Shown in pieces: positions 1 to 10,350 of a stretch of DNA of 64,000 nt. This stretch comes from Aspidiotus rigidus. Its lineage: Eukaryota > Arthropoda > Insecta > Hemiptera > Diaspididae. Positions within the stretch are counted from its first letter, which is position 1. Every line of letters starts with the position of its first letter. The DNA is taken from NCBI GenBank assembly GCA_035079385.1, contig JAVHKY010000054.1:5681501-5745500 (forward strand). Reading direction: 5' to 3'. Below the pieces are notes generated by a model. It was not told where the DNA came from. It searched no databases and saw only the letters and a list, made by a program, of their open reading frames with translations. A program made the position numbers and the translations under genes.

Positions 1-11
1 GAAGAATCCTT

Positions 12-496
12 CCAACCGTCTCCCGCACCGTCCATCAATTGGTTCAACTTTTCCAGGTCAATTATCCGTTAGGAGCGTCACACGAGGCAAAAGTGAAAAC
101 GTGATCCAGACAATTTTCCCTCTTGAGTGTTCGATAAAAAATCTCAAAGTAACTCGAGGAAGAAGGGATTTGGGAGAAAAATTAAGTGAACAAAATTTGT
201 GGAGTGTAAAATTTCTTATGAAGTCATTCTCGCTCATAACAATTGATCCAGATCGACTTGAAGGAACTTTTCACCTGTCACCCGCACCGTCCATCAATTT
301 TCCCGGTAGTTTCATGATTTTTCCTTTTTCGAGCCAGCCATACATATTGGGAGCGTTACGATAGGCAAAAATGAATACAGGATCATTCAAATGCTGTCCC
401 AAAATAACTTGGGAATAAAGTAATTTGGATGAAAAATTAGAAGAACAAAACTTGTAGAGCACGCAAAATTTTCTACAAAAATTGATTCAGATCTAT
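12..496. repeat. Diverged tandem duplication, about 250-bp unit
   Basis: Two diverged copies of one sequence lie head to tail. The 19-mer cccgcaccgtccatcaatt occurs at 22-40 and again at 281-299. The copies end in related sequence (aattgatccagatcga near 240 and aattgattcagatcta near 481). Between these anchors the words ggcaaaa, gaaaaatta and gaacaaaa recur in the same order. There is no coding signal. The left copy may continue beyond the window edge. Confidence 0.75.
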
Positions 497-868
497 ATAA
501 AAAAACCCACGCCACCTAACTATTTTCTAATTTTTGTTGTGCGCGATACTAGCGCTAACCGGACCGCTTTCAACATATAGATACAAATACACACTTGTCT
601 CTAAGAACAATGTTCGTCATTTTTATGACTTTGGTCAGTAGTACGAGAATCTTTATTTGAAACTCCTCATTGATTCTCCTTACCAGGTCAACTAGTGCTC
701 TTAAGACAATTCTTCTTAAATTAAACGAATACGTTCCTCAAGGTTACGGCTACCCATAACACGAAAAACGAATACTCCGATGGGAGAGTAAACAATCCAA
801 ACCGCAGAAAAATATAAGACGACGAGCGCTTTCGGTTAATAAACCATCTTCAAGCCTGAAATATGCGG

Positions 869-1451
869 GACGTCAATTTAAAGTGTCGGAAGTTTGAGGT
901 GAACTTGAAGGAGAAGATGAATAAGAAGTTGTCCTCCCTAATGAAGGTTAATGATGAGGTGGTTGAGGAAGGGGTGAGTGACGGTGTTGTCGTTCATAAA
1001 TTCCACCCCCCTCATAAATAATAGTCAGGTAGTGTTTAATAGTGACGAAACTGCCCTCCTTGAGAAAGGTTTGAAATTCAGTTTACCTCCCCTCAAGAAG
1101 GATGAAACCTTGGCGAATGTTGTAGCGGATCTTGCGGTTAAAATTGGTTTTGGTTTTAATACCCAGAAAGTTTGTGCCGAATTAGTCCGCAATAACCCCC
1201 TCCCTCGCATGAGTAATGAGGAGTGATTCAAGGTTTGAAGAGGAAGATGAAAGAGGGAGATTTAATCGTCACTAAGGCTGACAAGGGCAATGCTGTTGTG
1301 GTGATGGAGAAGTCGACCTATTCATCTAAGGTCCATTGAAGTCCTCCAGCAGTGTGGTGCTAAAGAAAGTGAGGATTTCAGTTTTCCTAAGCACGTTAAA
1401 GAAGTTAGAAGTGTCATCAACAGGAGTGAGGCTATTATCAAAACTCCTGCT
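869..1451 (+). pseudogene. PLE A1 N-terminal region, frameshifted
   Basis: This is the part upstream of the RT core, recoverable only by changing frame several times. At about 923-1018 one frame reads KLSSLMKVNDEVVEEGV. A second, from 978 to 1226, gives a stretch ending near a stop that includes SDETALLEKGLKF, a motif common at this place in PLE proteins. A third, from about 1245, gives LIVTKADKGNAVVVMEK, the TKADKGN motif that precedes the RT in PLEs, and then stops near 1337. The ORF start has been lost and replaced by the inverted tail. Confidence 0.8.
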
Positions 1452-2378
1452 TTGAAAAAAACCCTCCTTGTTCCTAATCCCACACCACCTCTCCTCTACG
1501 GGCTACCCAAAGTGCATAAGAACAATACCCCGATGCGACCCGTTGTTTCTTTCGTCTCTTCCCCCACCTACCTCCCAGCCAAATTCCTGGACCGTTGGTT
1601 AAAAAATCGCATTGATTTTGAATCTCCTCATTTGGTCTTGAATTCGGCCTCTTCAACTGACGTTCTGAAGGGTGTAAGTCTTCCCCCGAGAACGACCGTC
1701 TGCTCGTTCGATGTTGTTGGTTTGTTCCCGAATATTCCTAAGGCTGCTACTATCCAGCGTATGGGTGAGCTACTCGTCAGAGCCAATATTCCTCACAATG
1801 AGCTTCAGGAATTTTTCGATCTTCTGAATATTTGCTGGTCCCCCATCTACTGTAAATTCGAAGGAAAATTTTTCGAGTTTCCTGATGAAGTAGGGATCCC
1901 TCTTGGATCACCTTTAGGCTCTCTCATCTCCGAAATTTTCATGTCTAAGTTTGAACTTGACCTCTTTTCCTCGAACCAGGTGTTGCTTAATCATATTCAC
2001 TATTGGCACAGGTACGTTGATGACGTTCTATGTACCTGGACTGGTCATCCAGATCCCCTTGGTGAGTTTCTGAGGTATCTCAATTCCTGGTACCCTCCCA
2101 TCAAATTTACGTTGGAGATGGGGGTATTTTCCATTAACTTTTTGGATTTATCGATCTCTACAATAGACGGCATCCATAAGTTTGGAATTTACAGGAACGA
2201 TACTACAACCGATGTTTTAATCCACGGTGGTTCGTTCGGTCCTGTTGCTCATAAGATGGCTGCTTTTCACAGCCTAGTTCACAGACTGACTCGTATTCCT
2301 TTGAGCCAGTCTGGCTTCGAGAAAGAGTTACTCACAATAAAACACCTGGCCAGAGTAAGGGGTCAATGTCGATGTTGA
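1452..2378 (+). pseudogene. PLE A1 reverse transcriptase core
   Basis: Open frame of 308 codons. In order it carries LPKVHKNNTPMRPVVSF, then CSFDVVGLFPNIP (first catalytic Asp), GIPLGSPLGSLISEIFM, the catalytic YVDD at 2013-2024, and NFLDLSISTIDG, followed by FGIYRNDTTTD. This is the normal motif order of a Penelope-type RT, which copies element RNA at a nicked target. The Met at 1452 is internal and not the true start. The frame ends early after KHLARV because of a small indel, and the protein continues in another frame from 2380. The catalytic residues are intact although the gene is broken. Confidence 0.93.
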
Positions 2379-2379
2379 C

Positions 2380-2952
2380 GTGATGGTTCGGAGGAAAGTT
2401 ACGAGGAGCCTACTTGATTCCACCACCTCCCTCCCCCGAGACACGATCCGTGATCGCCGTTTGCGTTGGATCAGTCTGTTGTCCCTCCAATTGGGTCGGG
2501 CTTTCCGCCCGTTTGGCTTCAGACCCGCGTTCTACAACCCTACCACAGTGAAGAAGTTGTTTGTGAGACTGAAGGACCTCATACCTATTGATGAGAGGAG
2601 TGGTGTTTACAAGTTGGAATGTGGGGATTGTGGAGGCTTTTATATTGGTGAGACCAGCCGCCAAATGAAAGTTAGAGTAGCTGAGCACCTGAAGTCGTGG
2701 AAGAAGGGACACTTAGGGGAGTCAGCGTTTGCTGATCATTTAATAAACAGTGGCCACAGCTTCCGCGAGGGATCCTCAAAGCTCCTTCATAAGGAAAATT
2801 CCTCTCGTAAGCGCATCGCCCTCGAGCATATAGAGATAATGCGTCATCTAAACACCGACGGTATCACTGTACTCACCTCGTACATTCCGGAAGATGGCCT
2901 GATCGAACTGGTTTATGATTCACGCCGCGATTTCTCGTTTGGACAATCTTAA
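2380..2952 (+). pseudogene. PLE A1 linker and GIY-YIG endonuclease
   Basis: This 190-codon continuation of the RT frame is shifted by one base. It opens with the VRRKVTRSLLDSTTSLPRD linker, passes GFRPAFYN, and enters the GIY-YIG domain at SGVYKLECGDCGGFYIGET. The two aromatic motifs (GVY and FYIGE) and the following Arg are present. The C-terminal part has EHLKSWKKG and FADHLINSGH. In PLEs this domain nicks the target DNA. Compared with A2, about five residues are missing in the linker, where PFLGNFSQ is replaced by a shorter stretch. The stop at 2950-2952 sits just before the 3' terminal region. Confidence 0.93.
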
Positions 2953-2993
2953 TACCTTGCTCTTCTTTTCTGTTCATCAGTTGCTTTCATCTC

Positions 2994-3031
2994 AGGCTTG
3001 AAGATGGTTTATTAACCGAAAGCGCTCGTCG
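2994..3031 (+). other. Conserved PLE terminal hairpin (A1)
   Basis: A stem GGTT (3006-3009) pairs with AACC (3014-3017), followed directly by CGAAAGCGCT. The same block sits in every PLE A and B end in this window. The inverted partner in this element is at 821-848 on the minus strand. The layout GAxGA, short stem, GAAA resembles stem II and the GAAA box of hammerhead motifs reported in PLE terminal repeats. The 5' box here reads CTTGAAGA rather than a strict CUGANGA. Confidence 0.5.
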
Positions 3032-3106
3032 TCTTATATTTTTCTGCGGTTTGCATTGTTTACTCTCCTTTCGGAGTATTCGTTTTTTGCGTTTACAATT
3101 CTTCTT

Positions 3107-5983
3107 CATTGTCCTTTTCAGGCCCGTCGGCCCATCTGCGTGTACACTTATCCCGGAAGATGCAGTTTTCACAAGTTTTCTTCAAAGTCTGCTATGGCCT
3201 CTTCTATTACTTGAAGTGAAGTTCGTGATCCGTTTCGAAGAGACTTCTCCATTTTGATGATACCTACAGGTACTCTCACAAAAGATTGAAATCAAGTTTT
3301 TAAACTTTGATTTTCACGTTTTTTTGACCAGGGTAAAGAAGGCTTACCGGGTATTCAACCAGCTCCCCTTCCAGTTGACTGTACGTACTCTTCAAGACTT
3401 ACTGGTACTGTGCGCATCCTCCTAGGACCAAACCCTTACTCCGACTCATTCATACGCAGCAACTCGAGAACAGCAGGAAAATATAGGCAGTTGGGTCGAC
3501 CAATTGTCCATCTAAAACTAGCGATCAAATTGAATTGAGCATTATACTATACATTAATACCGTTATGGTAATGGCAAATATCGAAACATTGTCCTAATGA
3601 ACCCCATTTAGTATGGTACAGACATTACCATATCGACATTCTGTAATTCTATCCCGCGTAAAATCTGTACCTGCGATACGATACGTACAAATTTTCATAT
3701 TAAACTGAGCGAGCCACGTGCATAACAGCGATATGAAGCATTAATGTAAATCCCTTGTAGAAATTATTCTCGATATTTGAACCTAGATTGAATGTTAATT
3801 GACTCTTCGATATCATTTCTAAATAATACCAACTTATTCCTTCTGCAGAACTCGCGAGTTACTCCATTTTCGTGCGTTGTAGCGATATAATTCCGTTTTC
3901 GTTACCACGTCGCTTCCTCTGTTGACCTGAAATTGTTTCATTCGCTATATTGTTGATACGTGCAGTTTCCAACCAGGGCGCTAAAAGGTGCAACTTCGAA
4001 GAGTAACTGGAAAAATTGAAAGGAATAAATTTCATTATTTTCATAGGTTTATAACGAATAATAAGATAATTTATGCCCATGTATGTGGGCGATGAATATA
4101 CGCTGGAAAAATAGTGAATGTGAAAGATTAGAGTCATACTGGCAAGGTCACTACGTGTTATACCGTTTTCCTTTTACACATGGTCGTACAATATTGTATT
4201 GTTTCTCTTGATGATCCCTTTAGAAGTATCAAATTGATGTTACCCCTGGTCAAGAATTCCAACATTACCGTCTGTGAAAAGCGAAAGCGCAGTCAACTCT
4301 GGCAGAATCTCTCCAACAAAAAATAATCTACATATATCGATACAGAGATAGCTTCACTGTAAAAGTTTCATAGTTTTTCTTCGAAAGTTTTAAAAAGGAA
4401 AGAGAAAAGATTTTCAAGTTTGTTCAAAAACCTACTTTTCTCTGAAATGGAAAAAGGGCAAACAACGAGGTGATATGAATCGCCGACTTTGCAATTGAAA
4501 CATATAAGACAATTGATATTCTTCCTACTGAAATTACTCTTAAACACGAGATTGGCATCTACGAGTACCGTTTTTAAATCTTTTCGACGTTTCTAACTTC
4601 TCTTAGGATCAGCATCCACCTCCAAATTTGTCATTGAAGTGCATGGATTACACCTCCCAATCTGAATGAATTCTCTATTGCACATAAACTTAACACTAAG
4701 GCACTCAATTCCAATTTCTCCATATCAAGCGCCCACCATCCTTCTTCAATGGACAAACTCGAGAAAATTGAAGTTATGGACACAGCTTGAAAGATCATTT
4801 TGATATTATTGGTTGAAGAAAATTTTCGCGATAAAAATTCCATCAAATTTGGTTTCCTTTGTGATTATACAGTCGCGTGAACCACCCCTTATGGCGGAAC
4901 AAAACTGTTAAAATTTGGTTGTCCCTGCAGGAGAAGATTCGCATCAACGAGAGGAAACAAGGCCCCACAAAGGAGCGCAGACTGTACAGATACAAACAAA
5001 TTTCGTATAATTCTAATTTATGTTTCAACGACGACGAAGTTAATTTTTTGACGATATAGCCTTTTCCTCAGTTTTGCTTATCTTCCCTCGGAGCCATCTG
5101 TTCTCGTTTGTAGCAACTTGAAAAGAGGAAGAAAAAAAAAACGCTCTGATACCAGATGTGGAATGATCGAGGTACATTGTGAAGAAAACTGAACAGATAC
5201 AACCTTACGCAGTGATAAAAAATACGCACTCCTATATATACATGATATGACGAAATGAAAATCTTACCCAGCGAAGAAGTGACACTATGTACTACAGAAA
5301 AAGCTCTGCAAAAAGAAATACGATTTTTTTCTTCTCTCTTTGCTGCTTCTTCCACTTCTTTGGTTTAAATGAAGTAAAACCCTCGTTTTAAGCGCTGAGT
5401 TAGCAACACCAACGACGCGATGGTTAAAAGGCGTGTCTCTTTTAACAGCTAGCTATTTCTCTTGTTTTTGTCGTCTGTCAAATGCATAAACAAGAATGTT
5501 CTTTACAGTAACTACTAGTTACCTTCTTCCCTTCATCAACTTACAGAATGAATCGTTTAATTATCTATCAGTGACTACAGAAAATATTATGTACAGTAGT
5601 ATAATTACTCTTCCAGATATTACAACTCAACTGTTGTTCTGACGCTTGTTACATTTTCTATCGTTATCATTCGTATCATTCACTAAGTTTTCGATTCATG
5701 AGTTACGTAGGTGGTGGAAATTTTGAAGCGATACATTTTTAATATAAGTAATAATTATGAAAAAAAATAATGGATAAAAAATACGAGTTTGATTAATGTA
5801 TCAAGAAAGAAGAGTAGCTTATTCGAGATACCTTTTGAGCATATAGGTGAGGTGTTTACATAAAGACTAATAGATTATTTACGTTACCTAATTAAATATG
5901 CATGAGTACAAATGCTTCAGTTTGTAGTAAATTAATTAAAAAAGGGAGGATTATGAAATAATAAAAAACGCATTCATTTATCT
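3107..5983. other. Unannotated non-coding stretch
   Basis: No convincing coding region, RNA gene or element termini were seen. Only short open frames without recognisable motifs occur, and the sequence is AT-rich with scattered homopolymer runs. Confidence 0.5.
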
Positions 5984-5988
5984 TCCAT

Positions 5989-6058
5989 TCCAGTGGGATT
6001 TGAACCTGCGACCTCTCTCGCGCAAGATGGCAACAAAATCACTCCACCACTCTGATGT
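5989..6058 (-). repeat. tRNA-like sequence / SINE head
   Basis: On the minus strand this has a box-A-like TGGTGGAGTG (complement of 6040-6050) and a near-perfect box B GGTTCAAATCC (complement of 5996-6006), spaced as in a tRNA. The acceptor arms pair only partly, and a T run follows about 20 bases downstream on that strand. It looks more like a tRNA-derived SINE head or tRNA pseudogene than a working tRNA. Confidence 0.5.
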
Positions 6059-6710
6059 GCAAATTTCATGAGTATTTTTTTTTTTAAGTTGCATTTAATT
6101 CAATTTATTTTGGAGAAGTTTTTTGCAATACGCCCAAACTCATCTCTGATCAACAAGATAATTTTGGTGATCAACTAAATTGTCTAGAGGTTCTTTCCGA
6201 AACATTGCGTGCTCAAGACTTTGAAACTCGACTTAGAGGTATTTCTAGTTCTCTTCAGTAGGTAAAATTATTATTGAAAATGTGTGCTCAAGGAATTAGT
6301 ATAGGGCATAAATCTAATCAGTGTTATGAATTTACTTAAATAGACGGTAGTCAGAAAATTTACTTCAAAAGTTGGTCGATCATCAATTATTGTATCGCGC
6401 TACCAGCCAAATTTCTGGTGACGTCAGGTTGTTGTACTGTGGCAGATTTCAATTCCCACAAGAGATTGAAAGGACTTTCAAAATGAACAAATAATATTAA
6501 GAAAAGAGGAATAAGTTGAAATGCTGACGTATCAAATTGGAAACTTGAAACATGTACCTACATTCTAAGCTATTGTAGGAGGGAAAATACACTACTTTTG
6601 ACCAATAATTAATAACACTAGCCAAAAATTAAAAATTTTTTGAAAATTTCTGAAGTGAGATGAGTTGTATCTAGAAGTTGTTTAGTTGCCGCGTATTGTT
6701 GCGAGACAAA
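6059..6710. other. Unannotated non-coding stretch
   Basis: Nothing recognisable was seen apart from AT-rich sequence. Confidence 0.4.
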
Positions 6711-7289
6711 GCGTTCCTTATCGAGCGTTGATACTGCAATCCCCGATAAACCAAATCGACAATCACTATATGGTCGACATTGGTTGGTTTTTGGTCGTAC
6801 GACTGAAAAAAGACCAAATATTATGGTAGGTACCATCAGAAAATGGTTGATTTTTAGTAAATTTTTGAGATGAATTGACCAAATTTTGTATATTCATTTC
6901 AGTTGATTGTTGGTCTGATATTATTCAGCTACTAAATTTTGATCATATTTTTAGTTGATTTTTGATCACTATGCGGAATACATTTTGACCCATTTTTTAG
7001 TCGTTATAATTGTCAATACAAAATGGAATTTTTCCTCGTTTCTTAGTCGAAAATTGATATTGTATTTATCACTCAATTTTGACTAAGATTTCTAGTCGAC
7101 TTCTGGGCAGATATTTTGGGAGATACCTTGATCCATTTTGAGTAGATTTTTCCTCAACATCTACCAATATTTTTACTCTTTTTTTTTGGTCTATTCTCGT
7201 GCAAACCGCGGTCGCTCATTTTTGTCCAAAATTTCCAGCCGATTTCTTAGGAATGAGTCAACTATCATATTGCTCGCAAACTCGCAGAT

Positions 7290-7600
7290 AAATAAAGATA
7301 TTTAAAATAAAATTTAAAATTTAAAAATTAATATTCTTAATAATAAAATTATTTAATAAATGAACATATTCTACTAATCATGAAAATATTAGATTTATTA
7401 TATTCAATTTAAGGAGTTCCAACAGGAATAATTATTAAATATAGGCTATTTTTTTTTTATTTTAATTTTATATCAATTTTATTTTTTGAAATTGAATTTC
7501 AATTTTATTTAAGAAGTTTATAATATAATATTATTTTGAAAAAATAAAGATCTTATTTAAATTTTCTTGATATAGTTGATTTAATTCAAATTATTAATTT
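7290..7600 (-). pseudogene. atp6: Mitochondrial atp6 fragment
   Basis: On the minus strand, the complement of 7412-7432 encodes IIPVGTP, the conserved motif of mitochondrial ATP synthase subunit 6. It is followed by a stop and then by residues (SNIF) in the place of the usual ISNxIRP segment. Upstream codons are K- and N-rich with stops. It is degraded, and the call rests on the single motif plus its position downstream of cox2. Confidence 0.5.
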
Positions 7601-8092
7601 TTTTTTCAGAATTATTTATTTAATGAAAATATTTTATATTAATTTTCAATAAAAATTATTATAAAACAACTAAAAAAATTGAAACTAAATAACTTTTTAT
7701 ATCGTTCAATTTATTTAACATATTTTATCCTTTAAATGAGAATTAATTATTTAATTTCAATGATTTTAAATAATCATATTGAACCAGAATGATATTTTTC
7801 ATTTTCTTGTTCAATTTTACATTTAATTAATAGAAAATTATTAGGTTTATTTATGACAAATAAAAAAATTATTAAAAAACAATTTTTAAAGAGTTAATTT
7901 AAATAACAAAATTAACATAAATTAAATTGATAAAAATTAATTTATAAATAATAAATTGATAAAGAATAATGATAATTATTGTATTATATCAATCAAATTA
8001 TAATAATTCGATTTAAAATTAAAATTACGTAATAATGTACGAATTTTGTAAATTAAATTTAAATAAATAGATACATATAATACTTAGATTCA

Positions 8093-8245
8093 TTATAAAA
8101 AATTATTTAAATTAAATGATTCAATTTTAATTGGAATAAATCCATGATAAATTCCACAAATTTCTGAACATTGTCCATAAATAATTGAAGGTATACTAAT
8201 TAATATTGTAATTTTAGACCAAAATCGCACTCCTCTCGATATAAT
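8093..8245 (-). pseudogene. cox2: Mitochondrial cox2 3' fragment
   Basis: The minus-strand frame reads [20 protein letters not shown] and then [11 protein letters not shown] before a [11 protein letters not shown] is the invariant copper-binding region (CuA site) of cytochrome c oxidase subunit II. The upstream residues ([12 protein letters not shown]) match the preceding cox2 strand only loosely. The methionine at 8287 belongs to nuclear flanking sequence and not to the gene. Only the last roughly 50 codons are present, so this cannot encode a working subunit. Confidence 0.88.
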
Positions 8246-8916
8246 CCTACTAATGAGATTGCTATCTTCATTTCTTTCTTCTCTCACATGAGAAAGCCTT
8301 CGATATGGACTGGTTTTTCCTGTCGAAAATGGTGGTCTATTAAATATCTTCTAACCTTAGACCGTTTTATGGCGTCTCTATTGCCCAAAACTTGATTGTT
8401 CTGCTTTGTCAAGAGGGGTCTATTTGTAGTGGTCCGTTAATATCGCTTGAATATAGGCTACAACAGACTATTTTATAATCGTCTACATTGCCCAGGAATC
8501 TACAAATTTTTTTCGTTCCAATTATGGTGGTTTGTTGACAATGATTAAATATTGACTATGAGAAAATATTTTATATCATCAAGGTTCCCCAGAATCGACG
8601 TTTTTTTTGGTCAAAAATCGTCAAAATATAGTCAACTGCAGAGGAAGTATGGCCAATGACTGAAGACCATTTTATGGTATCTACATCACCCACAGATCGA
8701 CTAATTTTTTCATTCAAAATTTTGTCAAGTTGCTTTAAATGTGGTCTGTAGGGAAGAGCGGAAGTAAATCGACTGAAAAAGTTGGTCTGTCATTAGTCAC
8801 TCATCAGAGCGCCCCCTCAATCTATTTTTGGTCTACATTTACTCAAAATCCACTGAGATATCTGGTCGATCTGGTTTATCGGGTCGTTGATCCGAGCTCG
8901 ATAAAGAACGGAACGT

Positions 8917-9392
8917 GATAAATGAAAATTTATAGCAATATTTTAGTCCTCAAAGAAAACGTATTGCAAAAAATTTTCAATCTCCGAGCTATACATATAT
9001 GATAGGAGGGAGACTACCCGTTGTTTCAAACTACCGATTTTTATCCACTACTGAAACTAATGTTACCAGGTGAAGACGTAACTGTGGCTGGGAGGACGTG
9101 ATTTTATGGGTCGATCACGTTACAAAAATGTATCCGTCTCAAGGTTAGAGGGCATAACCTTTGGTGATGATGTTACACTTTGATGACGTCACCAAAAGGT
9201 ATAGTTTTGGGGATAGGAGTGATGATTTCACTAGGGGATAACGTCAGTAAGGAGCGGGTGATGAATTACAGGTTGATGGTTTTGGGGTTGATCGCGTCAT
9301 TTGGAAAAGTCACAAAAAGTACGGTCTCAGGGTGACAGATGTTGACGTTACGGGTTGATAGGTTTAGGGTTATTGACGTCACAGAAGTGTAT
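8917..9392. repeat. Degenerate repeats with CRE-like sites
   Basis: From about 9060 to 9392 loosely repeated units contain gatgacgtcacc, ttgacgtcac, ataacgtcag and ggttgat. TGACGTCA-type cores recur roughly every 50-100 bp. There is no coding signal. A similar but separate array is at 52.6-52.8 kb. Confidence 0.5.
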
Positions 9393-9913
9393 ATGTCTTA
9401 AATGAGTAAAATTTTTGAATAAATATTACTTGTAATTATTAACATAACATGTTCAGATAATAGAAATTGAAAGATGTACGCGATACTAAGAATATGAAAT
9501 GCTGAATTTTTATAAAGAATGATAACAAAGAGCAAAGGGAGCTGAATGGAAGCAAGACTTATATTCATATTCTTATGTTCTACCCAATGGAAAAGATTTG
9601 AAACAATCTTCACATTCATAAAAGTTCAATTTTTTACAGCGCGAAATAAATTGAAATGCAATTCCCGCTAAAAGAACACAAAACTTCTTTTCTTCTTCGT
9701 GTTATTTCCCACTTTGAATTTCTTATAATTTTCAATCGTTCCTATGTTACCGCCCTAAAACTGATTCCTGTATACGATAAGCGTCCTAACACAATCTAGA
9801 GAGATGGTTTCCTTTTCCAGGATCAGAAAACACTATTTTCCAAATCATTTTTCTATGTTTGGACACCTAATTGCATAAAGCAGTTCAACTTATTATCTAC
9901 TTTATTCTCCCAG

Positions 9914-10022
9914 AACTATGGGAGCTCCAGCTACTGGAGGCTACGCTGAAGCTATCGATCAAACAGGCACTGTCACGTTTAGAACCGATTTTGAGGCGAA
10001 TGATGATTATTTCTCTCTGCGA
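9914..10022 (+). CDS. Possible internal exon of an unidentified host gene
   Basis: A 109-bp open segment starts after a pyrimidine-rich acceptor (ctactttattctcccag, ending 9913) and ends at a consensus donor gtgagt (10023). One frame reads through without stops: MGAPATGGYAEAIDQTGTVT, then FRTDFEANDDYFSLR. Codon use looks protein-like and unlike the surrounding AT-rich DNA, and no TE motif is present. I do not recognise the protein. The exon would begin with one base of a split codon and end on a codon boundary. No partner exon was found nearby, so introns would have to be long. It could also be a fragment of an unrecognised element. Confidence 0.4.
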
Positions 10023-10169
10023 GTGAGTTGATTAGAGGAATCTCAGAGGACGGGAATATTTTCAATTTGGGCTAGCTTGTTTGAGTGAGATTTTTTCAAG
10101 TGAACCAGGCTTGGGTGATGTTTGTTATTGTGTTTAGAGAGGTCGGGGCGTGAAGGAAGGAAAGAAGAG

Positions 10170-10345
10170 TTGGTTGATAGGGGATTGGTTACCTGCTTGG
10201 GAGCTTTGTCGATTTCGTTCATTGAGATGCCCTTATGGCCGGATACGTAGATGAAGAATATTGAGCTAGACTTGGCAAAGAAGATACGATTTATGAGTGG
10301 TTGGAGAAAACATTAGGTGATGTTAGGCAATCGCAGATGACCAAG
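10170..10345 (-). pseudogene. LINE RNase H domain relic
   Basis: On the minus strand one frame gives IFFIYVSGHKGISMNEIDKA, centred on the complement of 10214-10244. This matches the RNase H motif of I/R1/Jockey-type LINEs, where the pattern is W-V-P-G-H-x-G-I-x-G-N-E-x-A-D. The frame is broken upstream by a stop within CFLQPLINRIFFAKSS. It is a short, old fragment of a LINE ORF2 with no flanking RT recognised. Confidence 0.55.
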
Positions 10346-10350
10346 AATGG

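Larger units (their letters stand above)
718..3094 (+). mobile_element. Penelope-like retroelement A1, with inverted terminal tail
   Basis: This is a Penelope-like element with an RT core followed by a GIY-YIG endonuclease. A perfect 12-bp target duplication, ACAATTCTTCTT, flanks it at 706-717 and 3095-3106, which fixes both ends. The element is not a simple forward copy: 718-868 is an inverted copy of its own 3' end (compare 2985-3094) joined head-to-head to the coding part. The inverted part reaches about 40 bp further than the forward 3' end and includes, on the minus strand, an ATG followed by codons for MGSRNLEERI, the likely start of the element's ORF. Frameshifts and stops make this copy inactive. 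Confidence 0.93.
7270..8245 (-). pseudogene. Nuclear mitochondrial insertion (NUMT), cox2 to atp6
   Basis: This block is far richer in A and T than its surroundings and reads as mitochondrial on the minus strand. It begins with the C-terminal end of cytochrome c oxidase subunit II. It passes through very AT-rich sequence expected to hold tRNA genes and atp8, which I cannot delimit, and ends in sequence carrying the IPVGTP motif of ATP synthase subunit 6. The order cox2, tRNAs, atp8, atp6 is the usual arthropod order, so it looks like one contiguous fragment. Boundaries are estimated from the composition change. Confidence 0.8.
6711..8916. mobile_element. Foldback-type DNA element carrying a mitochondrial insert
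   Basis: The two ends are imperfect inverted repeats. At 6711-6765 the left end contains TTATCGAGC and CCCGATAAACCAAATCGAC. At 8864-8916 the right end contains their reverse complements, with GATAAACCAGATCGACC on the minus strand. Inside the left end (6770-7260) and right end (8290-8860) are degenerate repeats built on words such as ttggtcga and ttttagtcgattttt. No transposase was seen. The centre is mitochondrial DNA, so the element appears to have received or captured it. Confidence 0.6.

Noticed and set aside
5989..6058. Functional tRNA gene
   Set aside because: Box A and box B are good, but the acceptor arms pair poorly and no clear anticodon loop could be set, so it is listed as a SINE or pseudogene.
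7280..8090. Mitochondrial tRNA genes and atp8 inside the NUMT
   Set aside because: Expected from gene order, but I could not fold or read any of them with confidence in this AT-rich sequence.
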